A stretch of 64,000 nt of DNA from Siphonodentalium dalli (taxonomy: Eukaryota; Mollusca; Scaphopoda; Gadilida; Siphonodentaliidae). The stretch's first letter is position 1; each line of letters starts with the position of its first letter. The position numbers were made by a program, and so were the translations under genes. A model generated the notes under the pieces. That model was not told where the DNA came from and did not search any database. It saw only the letters and a program-made list of their open reading frames with translations. Shown in pieces: positions 35,610 through 47,756 of the stretch. The DNA is taken from the NCBI GenBank assembly GCA_032622095.1, contig CP136065.1, positions 37,544,732 to 37,608,731 of the forward strand, given 5' to 3'.

Positions 35610-36907
35610 TAGTTTAAGCACACGTTTACAATTTTAAAGTTTTGAAAGTACATATTTTGAACTGAGAAGATTTTCAAAGATTATGAAGGTAAGTAATATT
35701 AATAGTTTTCTGAAATGTTATTAAGTGTCTTAGGAAACACATTTGACCCACTTGATTTTGCAAGTTCATTCAAAAATATTTTTAATGTGATTTAGAATAA
35801 TTATTCTGAGATTGACAAGAGCCAAGCCTATGAGTAAAAATTTAATGTACTAGTACTCTATTTACACTACATTTAGCACAAGGCATTAAGGACCGCTCTA
35901 TTCATTTGAATTTTTTTTGCATATGTGATGCCAGGGATTCTGAAAAATGCCAAAATCACCAGTTCAGTTCATTTTGAGCCAATGTATTTTAATGAACTCT
36001 ACTATATCTCATAAATGTATAGATCAACTCAATCTGGACATAGAGTGAGTATTATTTAACTTTCCAATGTCTAATACACATATCATTACAGTATATTTCA
36101 TTCATAGGGTATACTTTTAGTTATATTTTCTGCCTATACCAATACTATCCATTCTGATCTTCAGAATGACTATTACAGTTTATAATACACAAACTGTAGA
36201 TTCATCTTATTCACTCTATGGTGAAATCCTAGGCTTAACTCTTTCGCTGCCACACACATTTGCATGCTTTGGTTGTCCTAACAACAGTTCCAGTGGATGT
36301 TTCATTGAAATATGGATACAACCGTAGAGCTATGAGTCGAGGTTGTAATATATCATATGGAGTCATAATAATATTAAACATATCTGACTCAGGCTGACTG
36401 TAACTCATTTGTTTTGGTTTTTGGTTGACACATAAAATAAATTAGTTCTAAATAAATTTCTCAATATTTGTGACTAAAACAAGAATGTCTCAAATTTTGG
36501 GCTTATCTCCTTGGCCCTGGCACTATAGCATGGGTCATTCAATGGCCTAGGAGACAGGCCTCTGAAACTGACAGAGTTAATTTTTTAACTTATATGTAGC
36601 TCTTATTATCCAAAATGACAATAAATTATTTAATTAGATTAGTTATTTCTCTCCAGGTTCCATCATGTCACACAATTAAGAGTCTCACAGTTCTATCAGA
36701 ATGACAGTAAATGTCAGAGAATATAGTAGAAGATGATATCGACATCAGCTGATGTGTACCATGATAAAGTCAGGTTAGTTTTCCCATGTTTGTATATTCC
36801 TGAGATAATGGTGTAATTTACATGCTCAGTCAAATACCAAGTTTGTTTTGTACAAATGAAAATATTATCTGAAGTGCATAGTAGCACTAAGAATAAAAAT
36901 GCGTTTT
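35610..36907. other. No recognisable gene
   Basis: AT-rich. No frame over 80 codons, and no repeat is seen. Confidence 0.45.
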
Positions 36908-37100
36908 GTCGCGACATAGCCCAGTGGCTGTACGGCTGTACCATCAGGGTGGGATTAAATACCGTTGGCCGGCCCTATAAAATATTTACGTGAGTCCCAA
37001 AGATACCACTTAACCCCACACCACGTAAGGACCCTCTTAATGCCCTTTATTGAACTCCCTAGTGATGCCACTGGTATGACCTGTGTTTTAATATATCATA
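36908..37100 (+). mobile_element. tRNA-derived SINE-like sequence
   Basis: TAGCCCAGTGG at 36917-36927 fits the RNA polymerase III A box (TRGYNNARNGG). About 25 bases later GGGATTAAATACC is a degenerate B box (GGTTCRANNCC). A unique tail of about 130 bp follows. The overall arrangement, tRNA-like head plus unrelated body, fits a SINE. I see no poly-A or tandem tail, and the acceptor stem does not pair, so it is not a functional tRNA gene. Confidence 0.4.
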
Positions 37101-37152
37101 ATATCATATGACTACAAATGGTTTATTTTCATATTGCAGGACATGATAAACA

Positions 37153-38580
37153 ATGGATGCTATAGAGCCAGTAAAAGTGGTGCCACCAACTAAGGCCAGA
37201 GTGACCAAATGGGACCTATGCCTATTCTGTCAGAAAAAGACACACATCCCAACATCAAGAGCTGAAATTGTAGGCTTAGAGTGAGCGTCAGTTTGTCCCG
37301 CAGTTACTAAGTGCTGTAGATAGTGGAAGAGATATTGATATTCCATCCATCCTTCAATTCGAACTCAACAAGACGCCAATGTCACTCGCTTCACTAGATG
37401 GACAAATCCATTCCACAAATAAAGCTGCATAACTTCACATTCTATCAGACCAATACTTCAGGACAAATGGATGTAATAAAGTTGATATTGTCTTTGACAA
37501 TTATTCAGCAGCCTCCACAAAATTTGGGACATGCCAAATGAAAAATCAGTCAACTAGATACATCCACAAACTTGTTGAAAGAAGAAATCTTCCACTGCCA
37601 CATTCCTGTGTAACATTCATTGGATCATCAAAACATAAGAAAAGCCTTCATCAAATCCTGACTAGTGAGTTACTCAAGAAAGGAGTTGATCAACCTATCG
37701 GAAATACCGTGATTGTAACTGGTGGCTTTGCCGACTATCAGATACCTATCTCTGAACATCAACTGGAATCCCCATTAGATCATCTAATAGCATCTCACGA
37801 AGAAGCTGATACCAGAATGCTATTACATGTTCAAGATGCTGCAACAAACGGAAATGTTAAAGTGATAGTCCAAAGTCGTGACACAGACGTCCTTGTATTG
37901 CTTCTCGACCACATGCAAAATCTTGATTGGGAAATTATTATGAGTGTGGGGACTGTGAAGAAACCTAAATACCTCCGAATGATATAGAAAGAATTTTCAT
38001 GCATCAGTAGTTAATGGATTGCAAATTTATCATGCAGTTACGGGTTGTGATACAACCAGTCAACTGTTTGGAAAAGGGTCAAAGTGAAGAAATACACGAA
38101 AACACCTTCCCTGTGACAACCTATTGACCTGTATGGTCAGTTTGATAAACATATGGCAGAAAAATTTATGATGCAACTGTATTCTCAATCATCAAATGCA
38201 TGTGGTCTGAATGAACTCAGGGCTGAAATTTTCCATCAACTAGCAGACTTATCAAAACTTCCACCAAATAAAGATTGTTTGCATCACTATCTACTCCGCA
38301 GTCAATATAAAACATTTGTTTGTTCCGAAATTACCATCTCCTACCAGTTACAGTTGGAAGGAAGGTGAAGGAGGCATGACATGACACTCATGACTGCCGA
38401 ACCATTGCCGAATCCATTTCGGGAAATCACAACTTGAAAATGTTCAGGTTCCAGGTGTCCTTCAAGATGTAGCTGTCGAAAATCCAACTTGAATTGTTCA
38501 CTCGCCTGAATTGTTTAAGCCCTTGCAATCTGGACACTATAGTCAACAATCGTGACAGTGACTCATCTTTGAATGATACA
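37153..38580 (+). pseudogene. FEN1/XPG-like PIN nuclease gene with Cys-rich tail, decayed
   Basis: Reading across the breaks shows a consistent family order. There is an N-terminal WDLCLFCQ zinc-like motif (37210-37240) and VDIVFDNYSAAST (37480-37520). The core (37538-37980) holds ASHEEADTRMLLH and VQSRDTDVLVLLL, acidic motifs resembling the EAE and DxD metal sites of PIN/FEN1 nucleases. VTGCDTTSQLFGKG (38036-38080), ELRAEIF----LPPNKD--H (38210-38290) and a cysteine-rich end CPSRCSCRKSNLNCS (38455-38500, CXC/tesmin-like) follow. Breaks: an in-frame TGA after 37278, TAA near 37429, stop and frameshift near 37985, further shifts before 38153 and after 38365. Large families of such proteins occur in marine invertebrates and often look mobile, but their function is unknown to me. 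An AG after a pyrimidine run just upstream (37138-37140) could be an old splice acceptor. Confidence 0.65.
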
Positions 38581-39597
38581 CATGTTTGAACTGTTTAAAA
38601 CAGCATGAGATTTTGGAATTCAAATTTTAAAATGAAAATATAAAATTATGAATCTCAATTTCGAACAATTTTGCATATTTTAGTGAATAATCACATTTTA
38701 AAATTGTTTTGAAGTGATATTGTTAATCAATAAACCCACCACAATCGGACATAAATATAAGCAGACTTCCAAGAGTGCCCTATTGTACATAATATTATGT
38801 TTTGTCGGCTTATACCAAAATATAGAAAATTTTCGGGATTTTTTATTATTTAGGGGAGGGGTAGTATATTTTTAATAATTTTCAAACTATTATATGTAAC
38901 ACATTGTGTTCTATCCCATTATCAAGAGCATAAATCAAGGTAAATTATGAGTCCATAAACTCCATGTAAGGATAAAAAATTCTTGGGGAAAATAAAATTT
39001 TAAGTTTGATAAAATATCTGAATTTCTGATTTTTTTCCCAAATAATTGAACTTTTTTGGTAAAAAAAATTTGTCTACTAAATTAAGAAATTATTTGGGTG
39101 CATTTTGAGGTAGAATATCCATAGTATTACACATAAAAACAATTTGGATGTTCTTAATATTAAAAAATTGGGATAAATAACTTTTTTTTTAAATAGTGTT
39201 TTTTGGATGTCAAATCTACATTTTTGACCAAAAAAAATCATCACACACCATAAACTGTTGACTACCGGTATTGGAGGGTCCACAAATGCACTGACTAATA
39301 GAAAAAAATGATGGTTTCAGTTATATACATTCCGATGTCGACAAAATTATTGTTTTCTTGTCTGGCCTCTGTACTAATATGCATGTATGGATATGTATCT
39401 TTATTGACAATCGAATACATGCTAACAAACGTAGACTTGCAGACGTGCGTGGATGGAAGACCGCGGATGAATTTACCACTCATTTGGGAAGGTGTGGCTA
39501 TTAATAATAAATTTCTCCAGATCTCTCAGTAATTAACAGCCTCTGTGGTATCCTTCGTGATGGTCTTGTCAGGAATCGGGAATTAAACGGCCATAGG
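38581..39597. other. Very AT-rich, no recognisable gene
   Basis: 38630-39260 is dominated by A and T runs. Short frames such as 39077-39283 have no domain. Confidence 0.45.
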
Positions 39598-39998
39598 AAT
39601 TAATCCTGTCTATACAAACCGGCCAAAACCGGCCAAATAAAGCTTCAACAGCATAAAATATCTTCGGTCTGTCTCAATAGAACCATACAAATATGGATAT
39701 CATTGGAACCGGCTCCTTGACCACATTGTGATAGTTACAGTTATGCCCTGTGCCAATGCATTCTCTTATATATGCGAGTCGACCATAGGTCGCCTCGCAT
39801 ATATAAGAGAATGCATTGGCCTAAAAAAAATCTTTTTTTAACACTTTTTACCATTTTTTCTTACATTCTTTAACAATTTTATAATTTTTAATGTGTTAAG
39901 CCAATGCATTCTCTTATATATGCGAGGCGACCTATGGTCGACTCGCATATATAAGATAATGCATTGGCACAGGGCCCTTCTGTTGGGTAAAGGGTTAA
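39598..39998. mobile_element. TTAA-flanked hairpin MITE A, copy 1
   Basis: Same element as 46610-47074: shared interior AAATAAAGCTTCAACAGC-TA, ATATCTTCGGTCTGTCTCAA, ATATGGATATCATTGGAACC. The right end is intact (TGTTGGGTAAAGGG then TTAA at 39995). The left terminus CCCTTTACCCAACA is missing and replaced by TTAATCCTGTCTATACAAA, which nearly repeats the outer right flank TTAACCTGTCTATACAAA. Two 69-bp palindromes (39752-39820 and 39900-39968) begin GCCAATGCATTCTCTTATAT and mirror each other around an AT-rich centre. Confidence 0.8.
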
Positions 39999-41346
39999 CC
40001 TGTCTATACAAAACACTTATTGACGAGTAGTTCCCATATGAAGTGTTCAGATAATAGGTCATTTGTTGAAATTATTATCATAATATTTCTCCCATCAATA
40101 AATAAAACTCCTTGTCCGCGAGTATTATCAGTTTTTTTTCTGTTTGTCGTCTGATAATTTTTCCTAAACACCCCTCCGTATGAATTCATTATTAGCGGAG
40201 GACACGTCACTGCCAACGAAGGGAGAGTTAATTTCAACAGAAATTACTCAACAGCACGTAGAAACCACCGTTCCCAAAGTAAACAAGCGACAAATTCGCC
40301 CAGATACACGAATCATGTTACCCGCCAATTCCGTGGATCACGATTCTGCATCTATTGTGAATTGAGACAGCTCATACGATATGTACGGCTTGTTGGAGTA
40401 TACTATGCTATGAACCTAACCACTGAGCCACAATTCAGTTCAGTTGCATGTGATATAATATAGAGGAAACACTGCATTGTCTTCTTTGCTAACTTTTGTT
40501 TTCCAAACTTGGACACAAAAACAATCTGCACGCACGTCAATATACCGATGGGCATAATAAATTTCGCTTGATCTGTCGCTGGGGACTATGATGGAAACTA
40601 TTACACACAGCAGAATACCAACACATTATCTTCACATTGTCTTATCGATCGATCATCAAACGATATAAGCAGAACATTTCGGCTGATTTATGGGTTCTTT
40701 ATTGCAGCTTACGTTCATTTGTTTTCGGTTAGTGTGGGATTCCTGGCAGACCGGGCTATGTGTTCGTATTGTGGCGACCCGCGTGATCGATTCAGCCGAT
40801 TCACACAAACATCATAGTGATTCAATAAAACGATTCACAGGATGTAAAACTCATTATAAACGTCGACTAATGTTACATGACTGGTTGAAGATGACAAATC
40901 CGGTTTTACATAATATAATTATTATTTATGTTCCAAAAACCTAAGATCGAACCTATTCGAGGTTTTTTGGTTTTCAGAATACCGACTTCGAAACGTGGTC
41001 TTTTTATAAGTTTTCACAATCGTCCATTACTTGAGCCGCGACAACTATGTGATTCCTCAAGTGAAATTAGGACTGACATTTTCTAACAATTAGCCAGAAA
41101 TCATCATGAAACCACTCTTGGTATTACATACATATAGCTTTAATCAAGTCCAGGGCACACATCGCAAATAAGACGTTCCTCACCCAAAATGAGCGCAAGA
41201 TAACCTCATCTAACAAATTACCTGAAATTTCCAGATATTTTTGCCAGTCTCATCTGTATCTATATCCAGGAAACAGACATATATATAGTAGAAAAGCGCG
41301 AACGCGAAATCATGGCATATTAAAAATAAATTGTCGCAGTTTCTCA
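39999..41346. other. No intact gene; decayed repeats
   Basis: 40038-40200 resembles the 20184-20340 dispersed repeat. At about 40397-40425 the minus strand reads TGGCTCAGTGGTTAGG, a good polymerase III A box, but no B box follows, so any SINE or tRNA origin is weak. Other frames show no domain. Confidence 0.35.
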
Positions 41347-41727
41347 TTGAATTTTCCGTTAAAAAAATATTTAAAGGGACGCAAGGCCCTCGCCGTGGGT
41401 AAATGTGCAAAACAATGTTCTCAAATAACGAAATTGCGCGTGTCGAAAGCATTGGTAGGTAAACGAAACTGTTACAGTGATTTGTTAACAAACACCGTAA
41501 GTTCAATATTTTGGCCTGAATGTAATCTTCATAATAATATTCAATGGTTTGACCTTTTCCAATATTCGCCTCTAATAAAGAGCGTCCATGATTCCATCAC
41601 CCAAAAGTTACAGACAATAAAGAGCGTTCTCGACATATTACCTGCGGATGAGTTGGTGGATTGTCGTCGTGCACGTGCGATTCGAATGATTGTGATTGGT
41701 GTCAAATGCCTGTCATTTGCAGAATAA
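41347..41727 (+). other. Unrecognised 126-codon open frame
   Basis: The frame begins MNFPLKKYLKGRKALAVGKC, contains IQWFDLFQYSPLIKSVHDSI and ends LSFAE inside MITE C sequence. Composition is protein-like (mixed charged and hydrophobic residues, an acidic/arginine stretch LPADELVDCRRARAIRM), but I recognise no family. It could be a fragment of an element or a chance frame. Confidence 0.25.
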
Positions 41728-42115
41728 GGTCACAGAGGGTGAATTTAGTTATGCTATCCCACATAGCGGGCTAGCATCACCAAATTCACGCTTTTGGGAC
41801 CTCATTCTGCATGGACTAATCCGCTATGGGAGGCATAGACTCAGATTGAAGTTCCCAAATGGTGAATATTGTGATGTACACCCATTGGGAACCTCGATTA
41901 TGCAACGGGTCGTCTGCCAATTTGGGGATACAGAGAAACAAAACCAAGAAAGAAATATAATCTATGTGAAGAAGTTCCAAAAGAAATTGTATAATAAAGA
42001 AAATTTCCAGAGAAGATGAGGCCTAAGCAGAATGAGGTCCCCAGAGGGTGAATTTGGTTACGCTAGCCCGATATGTGAGTTAACGTCACTAAATTCACGG
42101 CTCAAAGCCTGTTGT
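41708..42115. mobile_element. MITE C, copy 2 (truncated right end)
   Basis: The left half carries CTGTCATTTGCAGAATAAGG, GAGGGTGAATTTAGTTATGC, CACATAGCGGGCTAGCATCA and GGGACCTCATTCTGCAT. After a ~200-bp spacer the right half begins AGGCCTAAGCAGAATGAGGT and stops at AAATTCACGGCTC, so the outer right terminus is lost. A similar spacer-bearing form lies at 60252-60692. Confidence 0.75.
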
Positions 42116-42518
42116 TGAGTCGGGTATATGCCACACGGGGGAATATATACCTGGCAGTTTGATGATCAATCGCACAGAAGCGTCGCCGTGGGACCAATGA
42201 CTGGTGTATATGCTACGTGTACATGCTGACAGTTTCCTGCTAGATGTCTCCAGATATATATGTACATCGCTATAGATACAATAAGCACGTCAATTAACGA
42301 AAATAAAAATTACGCGTGGTCGTATAGGTCTTTTTCGTCGGTATTTCCAATTAAGTCTCCGCCCACTTACCACCGCTACATGGTCGTCATTTCTGTCCTC
42401 ACCTCCCACGAAATACATATAGGTTATACCATAATAGGACTAATTTATGCCAATTTGCGGGTTAATAATATATGTTTACAAACGAAGCGAGCCTCTCCAC
42501 AGCTCACGCACAATCACT
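42116..42518. other. No recognisable gene
   Basis: Nothing recognised. Confidence 0.45.
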
Positions 42519-42584
42519 GTTCCCACCATGGATACGACTTGTTCCCACCATGGATACGACTTGTTCCCACCATGGATACGACTT
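42519..42584 (+). repeat. 22-bp tandem repeat, 3 perfect copies
   Basis: GTTCCCACCATGGATACGAC followed by TT occurs three times without change (42519, 42541, 42563), implying a very recent expansion. Confidence 0.97.
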
Positions 42585-43224
42585 GTCGCCATGCAGGATA
42601 CAATATCGGAAACCGTATATGGTGCCTTGACATCAAAATCAAAAGCTGTCAAAAGTACATGCCTGTGAATTCGGATGGTTCAATGCACATGGCGCGATTG
42701 TGAGAAAAGTAAACGGACAACCTATACGTTTTGTGTGGCGTATTTTCTAAGTATGTCTCATGTTGCTAATTCATTTTCTGAAATATAAAAATCCTTGTTG
42801 TTGCTTTTCTCTGAATTTACAAGATTTTTTTTTTTACAAATCGGTGAATATATTGGTAAGATAGACAACTATGGTAGAGATTGATTCATGGGTTTGAATA
42901 CTTACGTTCCGACATTGACGTCATGGTATATTCCCGAGACATGATGTTGATTTGTTGTCGGTGTATCAGGTGAAGAATTGGGAATCGAATACCCCACATG
43001 GGTCATTGTTCAGTCCGTAATCAGCAACGGCAATCAAGTTACCGATGCTTACTCTGCCAAATCGTCCCTACGGATATATATAACTTGTTTCACTGAGCGT
43101 CGTCATACGGTTAGACGTACACGTGGGACATCATCTGACGTCGACACAAATGACGCGAATCGTTCTCTGGCTATCCGCGGCGGATCTACTACCGGTATGT
43201 TACTATACAGATATCGGCTCACAT
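42585..43224. other. No recognisable gene
   Basis: A 119-codon frame at 42978-43337 (SDVDTNDANRSLAIRGGS region) has no recognised domain and runs into a probable LINE 3' end. Confidence 0.35.
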
Positions 43225-43345
43225 TACTTTACTTTAAACATACTTTATTTGTAATAATACAAAGTGGATTGGGGCACAAGTTACATAACTTAATGAGCCC
43301 CTCTCCAGTATACATTGTTACAAAATTACATAATTGACAAAGTGG
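43225..43345 (-). mobile_element. Probable LINE 3' end, minus strand
   Basis: The minus strand reads GGAGAGGGGCTCATTAAGTT then TGTAACTTGTGCCCCAATCC then CTTTGTATTATTACAAATAAA. A GTGCCCCAATCC block followed by TTGTATTATTACAAATAAAG looks like the 3' UTR and polyadenylation end of an invertebrate LINE. No coding sequence is visible upstream. Confidence 0.4.
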
Positions 43346-44560
43346 CACAATAATTGTAACTTATTTACAGCTGTGTGGATTGTGAGAGAATGGTGACTGG
43401 TGAAGGATGATCTTGCGGATCGTTAGGAAAGGATGATGTAAGGTGGTGGGTGTGCCAACGTCGATTGTGTTTATTTAAAACATTGTTATGGCCGAGCAAG
43501 TACCAGGTCGAAAAAAGCAATAAACAACAATAAACATATTTATGTCCTACTTATTAATTAAGTTAATATCATTTGTCAGAAACGTTTAGTTTCCGTAATA
43601 TCCAATTTCCGCGGCTATCAGGAATTCGAGTTTGTAAACAACAAATGATATCACCACTGGTCACCATACTAAAATATTTCGGCATTTCGTGATAGCGAGA
43701 TATTTTTAAATCCAAATAGAAGAATTGTGAGAGATAACCGAGACATACTTAGATATTTGTTGGCAGTTTTACTGCATTCTATATATTCCCAAACGTCATC
43801 GAAAGAAAAATGAAAAATAAAGTTATGAGATGACTTGCACTGAATAACTGTATTTCAATACATATATTGTTTCATTGTATTGACCGGACAGATAGCTTAT
43901 TAGCTTATTAGCTTATATTATGTGAAATACAGTGTAACTCTTAAAGTAATAACGAGGACCATGTGCTCTTAACGGCAGGAATGTCGTTCGCGATGGTATT
44001 GCTGTTAATATAGTCAAATCCCTTAAAACCGTCGTAAACAGAAAGAATATTAAAATATAGACATATGTTGTTCTTATACCAATCACAAATATAAAGTTCA
44101 TACGGTGTGTTATGTAAACAAAAGCCAATTTTTGTGGAAGTGCACTACGCAAAGAATGTGCGGTACGCAAAACACTCAGCACCGGAGAGACCCCACTAAG
44201 TTAAATTCATGGTTAAAAATGTCACCATGTTGTTTACAACACACCGGTATAGCGCTCGCTAGTCATCGCCACTCAATATTGCGGTGTTGAATGGGTCACC
44301 GTGAATCACTCTCCAAAAACATGTCACGATGTTGAGTGTTTTGCTTATCGCACACTCTTGCGTGCTATATATAAACAAACGATTGGCTCCCACGAAGTGT
44401 GTTATGTGGATAATATATAGCGTATTCATACTATCAATATATAATACTATTAGTATATTCTCGAGGACATATTCATAACTTGGTCACTATTATTTGTAAA
44501 TTATAACCAACAACCAATGTCACTCGAGCCTTTAATTATTGCAGCACAAACAAAACGATT
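43346..44560. other. No recognisable gene
   Basis: AT-rich; short frames only. A small TTAGCTTA triplication lies at 43893-43917. Confidence 0.45.
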
Positions 44561-45010
44561 GCAATTTAGCATAACATTCAAGGTGTAGGGTGGCTGAGGG
44601 CCAAATGTTTCCACTTATCGCACAACACCTTCATAACAAAAATCCCATGGAAATACATCAATATTTCCACTTATCGCACAACACCTTCATAACAAAAATC
44701 CCATGGAAATACATCAATATTTCCGGTTGGGACCAACATCAAGTTGATAACGGGTTAATTATCTCGTATGTGTCAGAGCAGTGGCTTAGCTAAGGCAAAA
44801 TTATCCGCAGGACGAACTGCAACGTTTATCAAGAAAACACAAAGTGCACCGTTGGTTATTTGAAGAAGCAAGGGCATTGGTTGTGTGCTAGATAGATCTA
44901 TAAATTAATATAATAACTAGGCATATAGCATTAGATTGAAATACAACTATGTCAGTTTTCTTACATGCGTTATAAATCTTATTGGACACGTGTCTGTTCA
45001 ATTTATTGGT
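44561..45010 (+). repeat. Dispersed repeat D, copy 2
   Basis: Homologous in order to 33955-34500 (see that entry), including CCAACATCAAGTTGATAACG and GTCAGTTTTCTTACATGCGT. Confidence 0.75.
44608..44719 (+). repeat. 56-bp tandem duplication
   Basis: TTTCCACTTATCGCACAACA through AAATACATCAATA occurs at 44608-44663 and 44664-44719 without visible change. It is a recent local duplication in dispersed repeat D. Confidence 0.95.
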
Positions 45011-46240
45011 GGCCTCGTTTTCCCGGATCTATAGTTTTTGTTCTTGTTTTGCAGAACGTGAGCAGGCTACTTTCAGGAACGTAGCGACAGTGAGGTTTGG
45101 GGTATCTCACCTCCTCCAACTTTGGTCCACTTTGTTCCTCCAACGACAGGTTGAATTATACGCATAGCTTGATTTTCCAACCAGTAATTAGCGAAGAATT
45201 TGTTGTTTATTGAACAACAGTCGCATAATTTCCTTACTTTGGTCTAAATTTTTAACTGAAATGGCCGGGTTGGAACTTACTTACAGTTGAAAAGCATGAG
45301 GTTCCAGTTAGATGCGGATGCAAATGGAATTTCACGAGTATGTGTGTTTGTGTTGGCTCAAGGGAAGATGTGCAATTGGAAATTTCAAGGTGGACACCAA
45401 CGCCCTTACTGCACCCCCACGACCATCAATAGTCCCATCCGTGGCTACGTACGTTTTGTCAGTTTATTCCTTAAAGTATTGTGAAACACTCCGCCATCGT
45501 CTTCAAGTGTTCAAATACATGTGTCGATTGGTCATATAAACGACAAACCGCGCTTATCGGAAATTGAACCAGCTCTTCCATTTCTGGAATGGCTTTAGCC
45601 ATGGTTAAATGGCTTTGCTAATTTCATATGCTGTTGGTGGTTCATGCTGAATTGCTATGATGCTCGTGAGTCAACCCGATGCTGTTTACAAACAGTACCG
45701 TTCTTTTTCTAAAGTTGTCATTTTCGCGGTATTTGGCTAATCCGGGTGGCTTGTATAAAAGCTCGTGTCTGTATAGAAAATGCAAGAGCATAATTATAGC
45801 CTACACACATTTAAAATATTTGTATAATGGCAGTGCTGGTTTTTGAAAAACGACAGGAATATAAACTTAGATTATGGTTGGTTGTCAACAGCCAATTAAT
45901 ACAGCCATTATTAAAATATTGTAACGGAATGTTTTTTATCTCTCTTCTGAATATGCGTATTTTCCCTGATATTGGCATTGATTCATATTGGAACTATATG
46001 GTACTGGAATAAGCCCATGTTGGACTTATACCATGTAGTTATTCAGTTGGAAAACACATATATAAAGAGCGTACAGCTGGTGCTGAAATAGGCCCATAGT
46101 GAGCTTATTTGTTTCGTTTTTTTATTTATTTAATTAATTTTTTTTTAATCAAACAAAAATTTGGTTGAAATCGGACCAGCATGCAGTCTGAGAGAAAAAT
46201 CCGAACAAACAGATATTGTCATAATGAAGAATAATTAGTA
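45011..46240. other. No recognisable gene
   Basis: Several 60-75-codon frames without domains. The 45482 phrase GTGAAACACTCCGCC resembles those at 15707 and 34556. Confidence 0.4.
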
Positions 46241-46578
46241 TGACGTCTTTCTCCTTGCACGCTGTGTAGCGAAATTAATTGAACAAAACAGTTTCGTGCG
46301 CGGGTTCTAACATGATTTGCTATGAAGTATATATAACTGTCGCTTGAAGTGTAATTGGCTTCAATGAACTCGCAGTGAGCAATTAAAGTATATTTTCTGG
46401 CAGCGGGAACATTAATAACGTTTGTTCTCTTTGCATGCCACAGCGAAATTTGAAGAAGAAAAAAAGTCTCGTGGGTGGATACTAACATGCACTAGTATGT
46501 ATTAACTGTCGCTTTAAGCGTCGACACACTCGCAATGAAAAATTAAAGCATCTATTATTTTCTGGCAGCGGTTCAAAC
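46241..46578. repeat. Diverged ~180-bp tandem duplication
   Basis: Blocks TCTC-TTGCA-GC--AGCGAAATT, CTAACATG, AACTGTCGCTT-AAG-GT and TTTTCTGGCAGCGG recur in the same order in 46241-46411 and 46424-46578. Confidence 0.7.
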
Positions 46579-46609
46579 CATCTTCTAAATCAATTACGAC
46601 CTGTATAGT

Positions 46610-47074
46610 TTAACCCTTTACCCAACAAAGCGGCCAAAAACGCCCAAATAAAGCTTCAACAGCCTAAAATATCTTCGGTCTGTCTCAATAACACCATACA
46701 AATATGGATATCATTGGAACCGGTTCATTGACCACATTGTGATGGTTACAGTTATGCCCTGTGCCAATGCATTCTCTTATATATGCGCGTCGACCATAGG
46801 TCGCCTCGCATATATAAGAGAATGCATTGGCCTAAAAAAAATCTTTTTAAAAACTTTTTACCATTTTTTCTTACATTCGTTAACAATTTTATAATTTTTT
46901 CTTACATTTTTTAACATTTTTTATAATATATTTCTACATTCTTTGACAATTTTATCAACATTTAATAAGTGTTAAGCCAATGCATTCTCTTATATATGCG
47001 AGGCGACCTATGGGAGACTCGCATATATAAGAGAATGCATTGGCACAGGGCCGTTCTGTTGGGTAAAGGGTTAA
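46610..47074. mobile_element. TTAA-flanked hairpin MITE A, copy 2 (complete)
   Basis: TTAA at 46610-46613 and 47071-47074 flanks perfect 14-bp inverted ends, CCCTTTACCCAACA (46614-46627) and TGTTGGGTAAAGGG (47057-47070). A TTAA target with ends starting CCC is the hallmark of piggyBac-type transposons, so this is probably a non-autonomous piggyBac derivative. Two 69-bp palindromes (46763-46831 and 46976-47044), each GCCAATGCATTCTCTTATAT plus GCG and complement, mirror each other around an AT-rich centre of repeated TTTTTTCTTACATT words. Confidence 0.88.
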
Positions 47075-47756
47075 ATATAATACGACGATGATGATGATTA
47101 CCGTCTGGGCGAGGAATCACTGAACGACGTATAAACACATGCTGTAACGGCGTGATATGTCCAGACAGGAGAAACCATCCAAGGACTCAGGGTGCGGACA
47201 CAGAGAGGGGGCGAAATAACTGGATCCGGTGTGATTTTATCATTCCCTGAGCCAGGTGTATCTCGGAAGTGATTCGATTAAGACACTTTGTTTGCGTTAC
47301 ACACCCAAGTCATTTCAGCAATATACACATTACTGGTGACAACCATATAAATGTGTGTTCGATTCCGCGCTCTGGATTGTTCGCGAATTGTGGAACAGAA
47401 CAATAACATGTTTACGGGTTTGAATCCTCACTTCCCGAACGAGAATCAAGACTTTCACTCTTTCACTCCCTCTTTCCCTCGCTATCCCTGTCCCTTTTTG
47501 TATGCACGTGTCTCTCTCTTTCTCATCTCACTACGTGACTATTTGTGTATTTGCCATCGATCACGGACTATATATATCCCACTTTTTCTTTCTTTTTCAC
47601 GATTCGGAGTTTTTAGACCATATTAGTTTAATATGATCCAACTCTTAGTGATATTTGATATTGCTCAGGTCAAATGGGAGTGCTAGGTTTCAGTTGCCCT
47701 CTGCATATATATGGAGCGATTGAAACACCAGTCGGAAAATGTCATTGTTCTGTTTT
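47075..47756. other. No recognisable gene
   Basis: Contains a CT-rich patch at 47450-47530. Nothing coding is recognised. Confidence 0.45.

Noticed and set aside
36908-36980. Functional tRNA gene
   Set aside because: A-box and B-box-like words are present, but acceptor and anticodon stems do not pair convincingly. A SINE head is the better reading.
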